A stretch of 64,000 nucleotides of DNA from Albirhodobacter sp042466415 (GCF_042466415.1 NZ_JAXHCH010000002.1:2108001-2172000); one strand, 5' to 3'. Shown: positions 17,755 to 26,364, counted from the stretch's first letter. A program made the numbers and translations. Notes: generated from the sequence alone by a model not told the origin.

Positions 17755-18530
17755 TGTTGCACCAACTCGCCACCCTTCTAGACCTATCGCAAGATGCATT
17801 GCTTGTCGCATTCGCAGTATTCTTGCGCGTGAGTGGCGCGCAAATTGGCTTTCCCGCGTTTGGTCACGAAGCAGTGCCGCAGCGTGTCCGTCTGGTTATC
17901 GCATTCGCCTTCACGCTTATTGTCTTCCCAATGGTCAGCCAAAATTTCTCGCACGCGTTTTCTGACGATCGGCAGGTCGTCCGGGTACTTGCAGGAGAAT
18001 TGGTCATTGGCCTCGTGTTTGGCCTCGTCATGCGCCTGTTTGTTTTGGCACTTCAGACGGCCGGTACCATCGCCGCGCAAGCTATTTCCCTCTCACAGTT
18101 ATTCGGCGGCACGGCGGGCGAGCCGCAACCCGTCGTCGGGCATCTGTTTACCACAGGCGCACTTGCCTTTGCCGTCATGATGGACCTCCACGTCCATCTC
18201 GCGCAGGCCATTATCCAGTCATATGACTTCCTTCCCGCAGGCGCGATTCCGCAGGCAGAGGATGTGAAAGAATGGGGCCTTGTCAGTATCGCCAAGACGT
18301 TCTCTCTAGCTTTCGTTCTCGCAGCCCCATTTTTGATCGCAAGCGTCGTGTACAACGTTGCCCTTGGCGCGATTAACAAAGCGATGCCCCAGCTCATGGT
18401 TGCGATGGTTGGCGCTCCCGCCATCACTGCCGGTGGGCTGATTTTGCTAATGCTCTGTGTTCCGACCGGCATTGTTATTTGGCATCAGAGGCTTATCAGC
18501 TTCCTAGCCAATCCTTTAGGGGCGTGGTGA
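17754..18530 (+). CDS. fliR: flagellar export gate protein FliR
   Basis: Inner-membrane export-gate component of 258 residues with about six membrane segments. Typical FliR features are ARVSGAQIGFPAF-like N-terminal sequence (here LRVSGAQIGFPAFG), FVLALQTAGTIAAQAISLSQLFGG and the C-terminal GAPAITAGGLILLMLCVP segment. The ATG at 17754 overlaps the flhA stop (TGATG). It acts with FliP and FliQ, both encoded in this window, to form the export channel. Confidence 0.96.
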   Translation: MLHQLATLLDLSQDALLVAFAVFLRVSGAQIGFPAFGHEAVPQRVRLVIAFAFTLIVFPMVSQNFSHAFSDDRQVVRVLAGELVIGLVFGLVMRLFVLALQTAGTIAAQAISLSQLFGGTAGEPQPVVGHLFTTGALAFAVMMDLHVHLAQAIIQSYDFLPAGAIPQAEDVKEWGLVSIAKTFSLAFVLAAPFLIASVVYNVALGAINKAMPQLMVAMVGAPAITAGGLILLMLCVPTGIVIWHQRLISFLANPLGAW

Positions 18531-19612
18531 TGAGCGAGGAAGACGACGATAAGCAACACGAAGCATCGCAACAAAAGCTTGATCAGGCCCGCAAGCGCGG
18601 AGAACTGGTCAAATCGACCGAGCTGACAGCCGCTGCCTCATACTTGGGGGCGGTGATTGCCGCCACTGCCTTTGGCGGCGCGCTGGTTGTGCATATGGGA
18701 AACAACGCGATTCATATGATCGGAGAATCCGACAGGTTGGCCCGCGAGATGTTTGGAGGCGGGTCCGCTACCGCAGGGCATCTCATGGCTTCTATCGGTA
18801 TTTCTGTTATTCCTTGGTTTGCTGTGCCTTTCGCACTTGTTCTCGGATCGCTCGTCGCGCAGCAAGCTATTGTTTTTGCGCCAGAAAAGCTGAATTTCAA
18901 AGCACAGCGCGTCAGCCTAATATCGAATTTTACTCAAAAATTCGGCCGCTCGGGCTTGTTCGAATTCGCCAAAAGTTTCGTAAAAATGGTGGTCATAGCT
19001 CTTTTGCTAGGCTCGTATTTGGTGCGTCGCGCGCCAGAGCTTTTAAGCACGCAGAATTTGGAGCCCGTGACATCGGTCCAACTCCTTTGCGATATGAGCG
19101 TTGGCTTTATCATCATCGTCACAGTCTTTTCAGCAATCATCGGAGCCGTGGATTACCTGTGGCAACGGGCAGATTTCATGCGCCGGAATCGGATGTCGCG
19201 GCAAGAATTGGTCGACGAGATGAAGCAATCCGAAGGCGACCCGCATATCAAGGCTCAACGCCGGCAGCGCGCGATTGCGATCGCGACCAATACGATGCTT
19301 GCTGATGTCCCGAAAGCCGATGTTATTATTGTGAACCCCACACACTACGCCGTCGCCTTGAAATGGACCAAAGGGTCGGGCCGCGCGCCTGTATGCCTTG
19401 CCAAAGGCGTCGACGAGATTGCTCTCAAAATTCGAGAGACGGCCCAAGAGGCTGGGGTTCCGATTCATTCCGATCCCCCAACTGCGCGAGCGCTTTATGC
19501 GAGTGTTGAAATCGGCCAAGAAATCGATCCGCGACACTATAAACCCGTTGCGGCAGCAATACGATTTGCCGAGAAAATGCGAATTCGTGCAGGAAAAATG
19601 AGGTCAACCTAA
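18530..19612 (+). CDS. flhB: flagellar export switch protein FlhB
   Basis: Controls the change from rod/hook to filament export. The 360-residue protein has four membrane segments and a cytoplasmic autocleavage domain with the NPTH motif at about residue 267 (IIVNPTHYAVALKW); cleavage between N and P is the known family mechanism. The N-terminus is charged (MSEEDDDKQHEASQQKLDQARKRGE), as in the family. The ATG at 18530 overlaps the fliR stop (TGATG). The C-terminus overlaps the next small gene by one base. Confidence 0.97.
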   Translation: MSEEDDDKQHEASQQKLDQARKRGELVKSTELTAAASYLGAVIAATAFGGALVVHMGNNAIHMIGESDRLAREMFGGGSATAGHLMASIGISVIPWFAVPFALVLGSLVAQQAIVFAPEKLNFKAQRVSLISNFTQKFGRSGLFEFAKSFVKMVVIALLLGSYLVRRAPELLSTQNLEPVTSVQLLCDMSVGFIIIVTVFSAIIGAVDYLWQRADFMRRNRMSRQELVDEMKQSEGDPHIKAQRRQRAIAIATNTMLADVPKADVIIVNPTHYAVALKWTKGSGRAPVCLAKGVDEIALKIRETAQEAGVPIHSDPPTARALYASVEIGQEIDPRHYKPVAAAIRFAEKMRIRAGKMRST

Positions 19613-19941
19613 TGCGCGACCCGAAACACATCCGCCTTTGCGACCTTGCACACATGAAGTCTGATCGCGCGCTAAAAGCGCTCTCTGATCTGATGGATCG
19701 GCGCTTGGCTATTCTGAAAGCGATGGATGATTTGAACGCCTCGCTGCTATCCGCTTACGAATATGCGGAACAAGACATAACGTTTGGGGGCAAAATCGCT
19801 GCGATCGAATCGCGTACTCGAATTGAAATGCGACATCATGCGGAACGCCTAAAGGGCCTCGATATCGAAATAATGACGCGAAAAGCAGAAGCCGTTCGCG
19901 CCTTTGGTCAGAAAACAGTTCTGGCAAACCTTCTGTTATAA
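19612..19941 (+). CDS. small helical protein, FliJ candidate
   Basis: A 109-residue charged protein, start ATG overlapping the flhB stop by one base (TAATG), so it is translated with the export-gate genes. The sequence is mostly predicted helix with heptad-like spacing (SDRALKALSDLMDRRLAILKAMDDLNASL; ESRTRIEMRHHAERLKGLDIEIMTRKAEAV). It ends one base from the convergent stop of fliI. Size, helical character and position next to the ATPase gene suggest a divergent FliJ, the central stalk and chaperone-escort of FliI, but there is no motif that proves it. Confidence 0.6.
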   Translation: MRDPKHIRLCDLAHMKSDRALKALSDLMDRRLAILKAMDDLNASLLSAYEYAEQDITFGGKIAAIESRTRIEMRHHAERLKGLDIEIMTRKAEAVRAFGQKTVLANLLL

Positions 19942-19942
19942 A

Positions 19943-21274
19943 CTATTCAAATACGAGAGCTTCCGACAGTTTCTGGAAGCTTTGCTCGCAACCATTCGCC
20001 CCAAACTCCGCGATGAACGCGTCTAACTTGGGCCAAACTCTGATTGCGCTGTCGATCGCTTGATCGGAGCCAGAGGTATACAGCCCTGCTTGTATCATCA
20101 TCTCTGAATTTTCGTATATCCCGAGATGCTTGCGCGCTTTTGCGATCAAACGATTCTCGTCGTCTGTGGCGGCTTCGGGTAGCGAGCGCGACACCGACCG
20201 CAACAGGTCAATCGCAGGGAAACGTCCCCGCTCGGCGATCTTTCGGTCAAGGATAACGTGCCCATCCAGAACGCCGCGCAAGATGTCCGCGACGGGTTCT
20301 TCCATGTCTGAACCTGCGACCAATACGGAAAATATCGCTGTAATATCGCCCGAAGGCGTATCGAGGTGATCGTGTCCAGGCCCTGCCCTTTCCGCAAGGG
20401 ACATAATTTGATGTGACGTTGAGGGTGGGTATCCTCGTAAGCTCGGCTGTTCACCGCCCGCGAGTGCAACCTCACGGTGCGCCTCTGCAAAGCGCGTAAC
20501 GCTATCGGCTAGAAACAAAACATGTCGCCCCTTGTCACGGAAATACTCGGCGACGGTCATGGCTGCCCAAGCGCAACGCCGGCGCACGAGCGGCGACTGA
20601 TCTGACGTTGCCGCGACCAAAACGGCTTTTTTCATGCCTTCAGGTCCAAGAGTCTGCTCAACAAACTCCCTTAGCTCGCGACCCCGCTCACCAATCAACG
20701 CAATGACCACCACATCAGCATCCAAACCCTTCGCAAATTGACCAAGCAAGGAAGATTTGCCGACGCCAGACCCCGCAAAAAGTCCGATTCGCTGCCCACG
20801 GACGAGAGGAAGCATCGTATCAAACACCGTCATTCCGGTCGCCAGCCGTTTCCCCAACCGCTTGCGCGAGGTTGCAGGGGGCGGGCTTGCACGAACCGGA
20901 CGCTCATCTCGGCCCCGCTGAATTCGTCGGCCGTCAAGCGGGCGCCCAAAGGGATCGACAATTCGGCCGACCCAACTCGCATCGGGATAAATACCTCCCT
21001 GCCCCAATAGCTCAACACGATCACCGAGCGACACACCATCGGCCGCACCATCCGCAAGGAGCGTAACCGTGCCCCCCTTGAGGGCCAGCACCTCAGCGCC
21101 AAGCTGAGCGCCGGACTTCATATGTATAAGCGCCCGATCCCCGAAGGCGGCAATCTCGGCGAGTTTTGCAACCTCGATTCGCCCAGCCCCAACCTCCACA
21201 ACACGGCCGACCGCATGGGTATCGGCAATATCCGCAATTTCTGCGCGAAGCGTCTCAAAATTAACGACAGCCAT
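19943..21274 (-). CDS. fliI: flagellum-specific ATP synthase FliI
   Basis: Export ATPase of 443 residues, related to F1-beta. The Walker A motif GLFAGSGVGKSS is at about 164-175, Walker B is HVLFLADSVTRFAEAHREVAL, and the SLRGYPPSTSHQIMSLAERAG segment is typical. The ATG at 21274 has GGAGG five bases upstream; the GTG at 21280 would lie within that site. It is on the minus strand while all neighbours are on the plus strand: it converges with the small helical gene (one base apart) and diverges from flgB (80 bases), so it needs its own promoter. Confidence 0.96.
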   Translation of the reverse strand: MAVVNFETLRAEIADIADTHAVGRVVEVGAGRIEVAKLAEIAAFGDRALIHMKSGAQLGAEVLALKGGTVTLLADGAADGVSLGDRVELLGQGGIYPDASWVGRIVDPFGRPLDGRRIQRGRDERPVRASPPPATSRKRLGKRLATGMTVFDTMLPLVRGQRIGLFAGSGVGKSSLLGQFAKGLDADVVVIALIGERGRELREFVEQTLGPEGMKKAVLVAATSDQSPLVRRRCAWAAMTVAEYFRDKGRHVLFLADSVTRFAEAHREVALAGGEQPSLRGYPPSTSHQIMSLAERAGPGHDHLDTPSGDITAIFSVLVAGSDMEEPVADILRGVLDGHVILDRKIAERGRFPAIDLLRSVSRSLPEAATDDENRLIAKARKHLGIYENSEMMIQAGLYTSGSDQAIDSAIRVWPKLDAFIAEFGANGCEQSFQKLSEALVFE

Positions 21275-21318
21275 ACACACCTCCTGTGTTCGCTAAACGT
21301 TTCATAAACCATTATCCC

Positions 21319-21333
21319 TTAAATCTTAGTTGA
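21319..21333 (+). promoter_or_regulatory. candidate CtrA box upstream of flgB / fliI
   Basis: TTAA-(7 bases)-TTGA, one mismatch from the TTAA-N7-TTAA consensus of the alphaproteobacterial regulator CtrA, which activates flagellar genes in many relatives. It sits 22 bases before the flgB start in the 80-base divergent region shared with fliI. Confidence 0.5.
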
Positions 21334-21354
21334 TAGCTCGGAGGAGAAACCCCG

Positions 21355-21738
21355 ATGATCAACAAGATCGAAGTCATGCAAATGGCCCAAGCGATGGCCT
21401 CTCACGCTGGTCTCCGTCAGGCGGCAGTGTCTCAAAATATCGCGAACGCAGATACTCCGGGCTATCAGGCCCGCGATGTCGACGCGTTCTCGGCAACGTA
21501 CCAATCCACCAGCACAACGCCGTTAAAGGTAACGCGTGCGTCGCATCTCGATTCTGGCGCCACACTTAATGCCGCCGTCAAACCGGCCGCCACAAACGCT
21601 GTCCAATCGCCAAATGGCAATTCGGTTTCCCTTGAGGACGAGATGGTCCGGGCCGTCGACATCAAACGCCAGCACGACCTTGCGCTGACAATTTACAAAA
21701 CATCGATGAACGTCCTGCGGACGAGCATCGGACGTTAA
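21355..21738 (+). CDS. flgB: flagellar proximal rod protein FlgB
   Basis: Exported rod subunit, 127 residues. The rod-family N-terminal motif SQNIANADTPGYQARDVD is at about residues 25-42, and the C-terminal helix (RAVDIKRQHDLALTIYKTSMNVLRTSIGR) is the other half of the D0 coiled coil. GGAGG lies upstream of the start. It is first in the operon flgB-flgC-fliE-fliQ-flgF-flgG-flgA-flgH-fliL. Confidence 0.95.
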   Translation: MINKIEVMQMAQAMASHAGLRQAAVSQNIANADTPGYQARDVDAFSATYQSTSTTPLKVTRASHLDSGATLNAAVKPAATNAVQSPNGNSVSLEDEMVRAVDIKRQHDLALTIYKTSMNVLRTSIGR

Positions 21739-21750
21739 GGAGGGTCAGGT

Positions 21751-22143
21751 ATGTCCGATTTTTCAACAACGCTTTCCCAATCCGCCTCAGGCATGCGGGC
21801 GCAAGCCGGTAGGTTACGCCATGTTTCTGAAAATATAGCCAATGCCGATACCCCCGGATACCGCCGGAAGCTATCGACTTTCGAAATCGCGAACCCCTCG
21901 GGTGATCGTGTCGGCGGAGTGCAACTGGGGCCCGTCAAGCTGGATCAAACCACGCTGACACGGATTTTCGAACCCAGCCACCCGATGGCGGATGACGAAG
22001 GCTATTTTGACGGCTCAAACGTTGATCTGGTCATTGAGATTGCTGACGCCCGTGAGGCACAGCGAAGCTATGAGGCGAACCTCAAAATGTTCGAGCAGAC
22101 ACGGCAAATGTCGTCCTCGCTGCTCGAAATCTTACGGAAATAA
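21751..22143 (+). CDS. flgC: flagellar proximal rod protein FlgC
   Basis: Rod subunit of 130 residues with the motif SENIANADTPGYRRKLSTF near residue 30 and the FlgC-type sequence SHPMADDEGYFDGSNVDLVIEIADAREAQRSYEANLKMFEQTRQM at the C-terminus. A strong AAGGAGG precedes the start, 12 bases after the flgB stop. It assembles after FliE and FlgB in the periplasmic rod. Confidence 0.95.
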   Translation: MSDFSTTLSQSASGMRAQAGRLRHVSENIANADTPGYRRKLSTFEIANPSGDRVGGVQLGPVKLDQTTLTRIFEPSHPMADDEGYFDGSNVDLVIEIADAREAQRSYEANLKMFEQTRQMSSSLLEILRK

Positions 22144-22169
22144 TCAATCCCACACTATGGAGGTCTAGA

Positions 22170-22457
22170 ATGGACTTACTTTCTTCCTTTGCCACGCAAG
22201 CCTACACCAAAGCTCGTGAAGCTGCGAAGCCCATGCCGGAGCAGTCAGCCGCGGATCTGGCATCCGACTTCGCTGTCGACTTTGCCGACACTCTCGCAAG
22301 CGGCGAAGAAACCGCGAAGGCTGCTATGATCGGAGATGCTGATCCGCATGCCTTGGTTCAAGCGCTCGCGGAAAGTGAACTTGCCGTGGAAACTGCTGTG
22401 ACCGTGCGTAACAAGGTCGTCGAAGCCTATCAAGAAATACTCCGGATGCCCGTGTGA
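22170..22457 (+). CDS. fliE: flagellar hook-basal body adaptor FliE
   Basis: A 95-residue protein linking the MS ring to the rod. The C-terminal half (DPHALVQALAESELAVETAVTVRNKVVEAYQEILRMPV) is the conserved FliE helix pair; the N-terminal half is poorly conserved as usual. GGAGGT precedes the ATG. Its stop overlaps the start of fliQ (TGATG). Confidence 0.93.
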   Translation: MDLLSSFATQAYTKAREAAKPMPEQSAADLASDFAVDFADTLASGEETAKAAMIGDADPHALVQALAESELAVETAVTVRNKVVEAYQEILRMPV

Positions 22458-22726
22458 TGGTTGAAGATATCATCTTCTTTGACACGATGCGGCAAGGCCT
22501 CTGGATAGCAGTCATGATATCGACCCCCATGCTCGCCGTGGCCCTGTTGGCGGGGGTCGTCATTGGCTTGTTTCAAGCCCTGACATCAATTCAGGAAATG
22601 ACACTCACCTTTGTGCCGAAGGTCGGCCTGATGCTGGCAGTGTTCTGGGTTTCCATGTCGTTCATGTCGGAAAGCCTTGTCGCGTTCTTCACTGAACGCC
22701 TCATTCCGATGATCGCGGAGATATAG
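22457..22726 (+). CDS. fliQ: flagellar export gate protein FliQ
   Basis: A small export-gate subunit of 89 residues with two membrane hairpin helices (QGLWIAVMISTPMLAVALLAGVVIGLFQALTSIQE and LTFVPKVGLMLAVFWVSMSFMSESLVAFF), the standard FliQ architecture. The ATG at 22457 overlaps the fliE stop. It joins FliP and FliR in the export channel. Confidence 0.95.
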   Translation: MVEDIIFFDTMRQGLWIAVMISTPMLAVALLAGVVIGLFQALTSIQEMTLTFVPKVGLMLAVFWVSMSFMSESLVAFFTERLIPMIAEI

Positions 22727-22730
22727 GTAA

Positions 22731-23447
22731 ATGGACAACGCTATCTACGCGGCTTTGAACCGGCAGTCTGGCCTTATGAACGAAATGCGGACGATATCGA
22801 ACAACATATCCAATCTTTCGACGACCGGTTTTCGGCGAGAGGGAGTGATCTTCGCCGAGCATGTAATGCAGGGCGAGAAGCGCAGGGAGAGCCTATCCAT
22901 GGCCTTCGCGAACGGCCGCATGATCGACCAAGCTCAAGGCCCTCTCGTCCAGACTGGAGGAACCTTCGATTTTGCAATTGAGGGCGAGGGATTCTTTCAG
23001 GTCGAAACGCCACAGGGAGCGCAACTGACCCGCGCGGGCACCTTCACCCCGAATGAAAACGGGGAACTGGTCGACATGGACGGATACAGGTTGCTTGATC
23101 AAGGAGGCACGCCGATTTTTATTCCGAGTGACGCGCGCGCAATTTCTACCAGCGAAGATGGCACGATTTCAGCATCCGGCACGCCAATTGCTCAAGTTGG
23201 CGTCTTTCTTCCCACAAATCCCGAAGGCTTGACGCATGTCGCCGGCACACGTTTTGCCGCACCAGAAGGAGCCGAGGCGACAGAAGGCGCAACCATTCTT
23301 CACGGCTATTTGGAAGAGTCGAACGTCAACGCGGTTTCTGAAATCAGCCGGATGATCGAGGTCCAACGGGCCTATGAGCTAGGTCAAACCTTCCTCGACA
23401 AAGAAGATGAGCGCATTCGCGGCGTCATTTCAACCCTCACCCGATAG
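22731..23447 (+). CDS. flgF: flagellar basal-body rod protein FlgF
   Basis: Proximal rod protein of 238 residues. The N-terminal motif ISNNISNLSTTGFRREGVIF and the C-terminal GYLEESNVNAVSEISRMIEVQRAYELGQTFLDKEDERIRGVISTL are those of the FlgF/FlgG family; the shorter length and lack of the FlgG-specific insertion indicate FlgF. It starts four bases after fliQ and is followed by flgG at ten bases. Confidence 0.94.
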   Translation: MDNAIYAALNRQSGLMNEMRTISNNISNLSTTGFRREGVIFAEHVMQGEKRRESLSMAFANGRMIDQAQGPLVQTGGTFDFAIEGEGFFQVETPQGAQLTRAGTFTPNENGELVDMDGYRLLDQGGTPIFIPSDARAISTSEDGTISASGTPIAQVGVFLPTNPEGLTHVAGTRFAAPEGAEATEGATILHGYLEESNVNAVSEISRMIEVQRAYELGQTFLDKEDERIRGVISTLTR

Positions 23448-23456
23448 GAGGCTTTA

Positions 23457-24242
23457 ATGCGTGCACTTCAAATCGCCGCAACGGGCATGGCCGCCCAACA
23501 AACGCGCGTCGAGGTCATCTCAAACAACCTCGCAAACATGTCTACAACTGGCTACAACGCGCGTCGCGCCGAATTCGCGGACTTACATTACCAGCAAGTC
23601 ACGAGGCCCGGAACGATCTCGGCAAGCGACGGCACCCTCGTGCCTGCAGGCGTTCAACTCGGGCTAGGCGTTCGCCCAACGGCGGTATCCATCAATTTGG
23701 CGCAAGGCTCCCTCAGTGCAACCGGAGGCGACCTTGATCTGGCGATCGACGGCGCTGGTTTTTTGGAGGTAACGTTGCCTTCCGGAACTTCGGCCTATTC
23801 GCGCGATGGCGGCCTGAAACGTACGGCCGACGGGCTCATCGTTAGCTCGGATGGGTATGAAGTAGCCCCTGGCATAACGATTCCTGCGGATTCGAACGCT
23901 ATCGCGATCAATGCAGAAGGTGAGGTCTATGCCTATTTTTCAGATCAGGTCGAGCCGCAGCTTCTTGGCCAATTCACCCTTGCAGACTTTACGAATGAAA
24001 AAGGGCTGGAAGCCATTGGATCAAACCTCTTTCTTGAAACGGGGGCGTCTGGTCCTGCGCTCGTCTCAACTCCGGGGGAAAATGGCTTGGGCACTCTGCG
24101 CCAAGGATATTTGGAAGAAAGTTCGGTCGATCCGGTACGCGAGATCACAGATCTGATCAAAGCCCAACGAGGATACGAGCTAAACGCTAAAGTCATCTCA
24201 GCCGCAGATCAGATGCTAGGCGCAACGGCACAGGTGCGTTGA
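23457..24242 (+). CDS. flgG: flagellar distal rod protein FlgG
   Basis: Distal rod protein, 261 residues, the normal FlgG length. It begins MRALQIAATGMAAQQTRVEVISNNLANMSTTGYNARRAEF and ends GYLEESSVDPVREITDLIKAQRGYELNAKVISAADQMLGATAQVR, both classical FlgG sequences. TAGGAGG precedes the start. The stop overlaps flgA (TGATG). Confidence 0.97.
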   Translation: MRALQIAATGMAAQQTRVEVISNNLANMSTTGYNARRAEFADLHYQQVTRPGTISASDGTLVPAGVQLGLGVRPTAVSINLAQGSLSATGGDLDLAIDGAGFLEVTLPSGTSAYSRDGGLKRTADGLIVSSDGYEVAPGITIPADSNAIAINAEGEVYAYFSDQVEPQLLGQFTLADFTNEKGLEAIGSNLFLETGASGPALVSTPGENGLGTLRQGYLEESSVDPVREITDLIKAQRGYELNAKVISAADQMLGATAQVR

Positions 24243-24670
24243 TGAAGTCCAGTGCTTACATTCTATGCCTCGGAATCGCATCCGCCGAGATCGCGTATGC
24301 GGATGTTGTTCACCCAGTTCGAACGATCAAAGCGCAGGAAGTCATATCCGCCGAAGATCTAAGGGTTGCTGAGGGCGAGAGCCAATCACTCATCTCTGAT
24401 CTGCAAGATGCAATAGGGATGGAAGCTCGTGTAACCCTTTACGCCAATAGACCCATTCGGCCGCAAGACATCACCGAACCCGCGGCAATTGAACGAAACC
24501 AGACCGTTGAAATGGTCTATTCGCGTGGTCTTCTCAACATATCTGCGGAGGGAAGATCGCTCGACCGCGCCGCCATTGGTGAGACCGTGCGGGTTATGAA
24601 CATGAGCTCTCGCGCCACAGTGTCCGCCCGCGTTACCGCGCCAGGGCGGGTGCAGGTGACGACGTACTAG
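24242..24670 (+). CDS. flgA: flagellar P-ring assembly chaperone FlgA
   Basis: Periplasmic chaperone of 142 residues for the P-ring protein FlgI, which is not encoded in the window. A short signal peptide ends near IASAEIAYA. The rest is one SAF-type domain (AQEVISAEDLRVAE; VTLYANRPIRPQDI; GLLNISAEGRSLDRAAIGETVRVMNMSSRATVSARV). It is shorter than the E. coli protein because the N-terminal domain is absent, as in other Rhodobacteraceae. Its start overlaps the flgG stop. Confidence 0.92.
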   Translation: MKSSAYILCLGIASAEIAYADVVHPVRTIKAQEVISAEDLRVAEGESQSLISDLQDAIGMEARVTLYANRPIRPQDITEPAAIERNQTVEMVYSRGLLNISAEGRSLDRAAIGETVRVMNMSSRATVSARVTAPGRVQVTTY

Positions 24671-24681
24671 GGAGATAATCT

Positions 24682-25407
24682 ATGAAAGCCAGCTTCAAAC
24701 TCTTATGCGCGGTGGCACTTTTGGGCTGCCAAAGGCTCGAAGATGTCGGCAAAGCGCCCGATTTTACACCCGTCGAGACAAGCAGCGAATATTTCGCGAT
24801 GACGCAGGGATCCGAATTGCCCGAGTTCACCCCTTCGCAAGAAGGCGCCGAAGCATCCCTGTGGTCGGGATCACGTGGCTCCTTGCTGGGGGATCGTCGT
24901 GCGGGCCTCGCTGGCGACATTATGACGGTTGTCATCGAAATCAACGACAAGGCAGAAATCTCGAATTCCACAGGGCGCAGCCGAAGCGGCTCGGAACAGA
25001 TGGGTGTCACGTCTATGTTCGGCATTCCGCAGCGATTGGATGCCAAGCTTCCTGAGGGTGCATCAATGGCTGATGCCTATAACACCTCGTCATCTTCATC
25101 TTACAGCGGTGACGGATCAGTCCAGCGGAACGAAAAGCTCACTCTCCGTGTCGCCGCCACGATCTTGGAGCGCCTGCCCAACGGAATTTTACGTATCCAA
25201 GGCAGCCAAGAAGTTCGAGTAAACTTTGAAGTCCGTGAATTAATCGTCACCGGTTTTGTTCGCCCTGAAGATATCAGCCGCCAAAATGAAATCACATACG
25301 ACAAAATTGCTGGTGCGCGCATTTCATATGGTGGACGCGGCCAGATCACGGATGTCCAGCAACCTCGACTCGGCCAACAAGTCGCCGACGTCATTCTACC
25401 ATTTTGA
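24682..25407 (+). CDS. flgH: flagellar L-ring lipoprotein FlgH
   Basis: Outer-membrane ring protein of 241 residues. The lipobox is LLGC with the lipidated Cys17. Conserved FlgH segments are LWSGSRGSLLGDRRAGLAGDIMTVVIEINDKAEISNSTGRSR and NGILRIQGSQEVRVNFEVRELIVTGFVRPEDISRQNEITYDKIAGARISYGGRGQITDVQQPRLGQQVADVILPF. It lies between flgA and a FliL-like gene in one operon. Confidence 0.96.
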   Translation: MKASFKLLCAVALLGCQRLEDVGKAPDFTPVETSSEYFAMTQGSELPEFTPSQEGAEASLWSGSRGSLLGDRRAGLAGDIMTVVIEINDKAEISNSTGRSRSGSEQMGVTSMFGIPQRLDAKLPEGASMADAYNTSSSSSYSGDGSVQRNEKLTLRVAATILERLPNGILRIQGSQEVRVNFEVRELIVTGFVRPEDISRQNEITYDKIAGARISYGGRGQITDVQQPRLGQQVADVILPF

Positions 25408-25415
25408 GAGGCAGT

Positions 25416-25904
25416 ATGGGCAAATTAATCCCTATCATTTTGGCACTTGTTGGCCTCGGTATCGGCGGCGGGGCAGGTTTTGCTCTCCGCCCGCCTCCGG
25501 CGGAGGAAAGCCTGGCAGAGGCTCCTTGCGGTGACGTCAAAGTTCCGGAGCAAGACGCGCCCGCCGACCCAGAAGTACCCCTGTTTGAATATGTAAAGAT
25601 CAACAATCAGTTCGTTATTCCAGTTGTCGCGCAGGAGACGATTGGGTCTCTCGTTATTTTATCCCTTAGTCTTGAGGTGAAGACAGGCGCCACTCAAAAA
25701 GTGTACGCCGTCGAACCAAAGCTGCGTGACGCATTTCTGCAAGTGCTATTCGATCACGCCAATACCGGTGGTTTCGACGGCGCGTTCACTTCGTCAAACA
25801 ACATGGACTTGCTTCGTAACGCTCTTTTTGAAGTGGCGAAGAAGACCCTCGGAACGGACGTCAACGACGTTCTTGTCTCGGACATTATCCGCCAAGATAC
25901 ATAG
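25416..25904 (+). CDS. flagellar basal-body FliL-like protein (first copy)
   Basis: A 162-residue protein with one N-terminal membrane segment (LIPIILALVGLGIGGGAGFAL) and a periplasmic domain FEYVKINNQFVIPVVAQETIGSLVILSLSLEVKTGATQKVYAVEPKLRDAFLQVLFDHANTG, resembling the FliL family that surrounds stators. A second, clearer FliL is encoded at 35490-35975. AGAGG precedes the ATG at 25416; a TTG at 25404 overlaps the flgH stop. It is the last gene before the IS-rich gap at 25905-31158. Confidence 0.8.
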   Translation: MGKLIPIILALVGLGIGGGAGFALRPPPAEESLAEAPCGDVKVPEQDAPADPEVPLFEYVKINNQFVIPVVAQETIGSLVILSLSLEVKTGATQKVYAVEPKLRDAFLQVLFDHANTGGFDGAFTSSNNMDLLRNALFEVAKKTLGTDVNDVLVSDIIRQDT

Positions 25905-26364
25905 GTGAGTTTTTTGTTCAAGCTCTCGTCGAGATGCTCCGCAGGCATACAAGGCGCCGTCTTCTGCAACGCGGATTTGGCCTAGGATGGGGAACATTTG
26001 GAACTATCTCAATAACTCTGAGTGAGGTCAGCCGAAGCGTCATAGCACATCGTCCAGCACCGCCCCCGTACAAAACCTATGAAGGCGTTGCACGGGATTT
26101 GCCATTCGAGCTCGGCTCGTCTCCACCCAGCCTGATTATCTGGCCGCAGACGAAGGCAGATCCGTTAGGCTAAACTTGCAAAGCCGCGCGTGACCCCGCG
26201 ACAAAACACTTCTCAGCTTCAAGTAATGAGAGATGGATTTGCGGTTTTGCTTTCTCGTAATCATCTCCGGTTCGGCCGTATGGCAGGCATCCCATCTAGG
26301 ATCGCGGCAAGGTCTGCACTGATATACTGTGAGACACGATAATCGAAAGCTGTAACTACTCACC
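25905..26364. other. 460-base interval between the first fliL copy and the IS3 element
   Basis: I see no convincing gene. Short frames exist on both strands (for example a GTG-start 26-residue frame immediately after the fliL stop and a 79-residue frame at 25934-26173) but they have no recognisable domain. The segment may be the decayed remnant of flagellar-operon sequence or simply intergenic. The last four bases, CACC, are the left target duplication of the IS3 element. Confidence 0.6.

Noticed and set aside
25934..26173. 79-codon plus-strand frame after the first fliL copy
   Set aside because: No domain and no convincing ribosome site; composition does not look like the neighbours.
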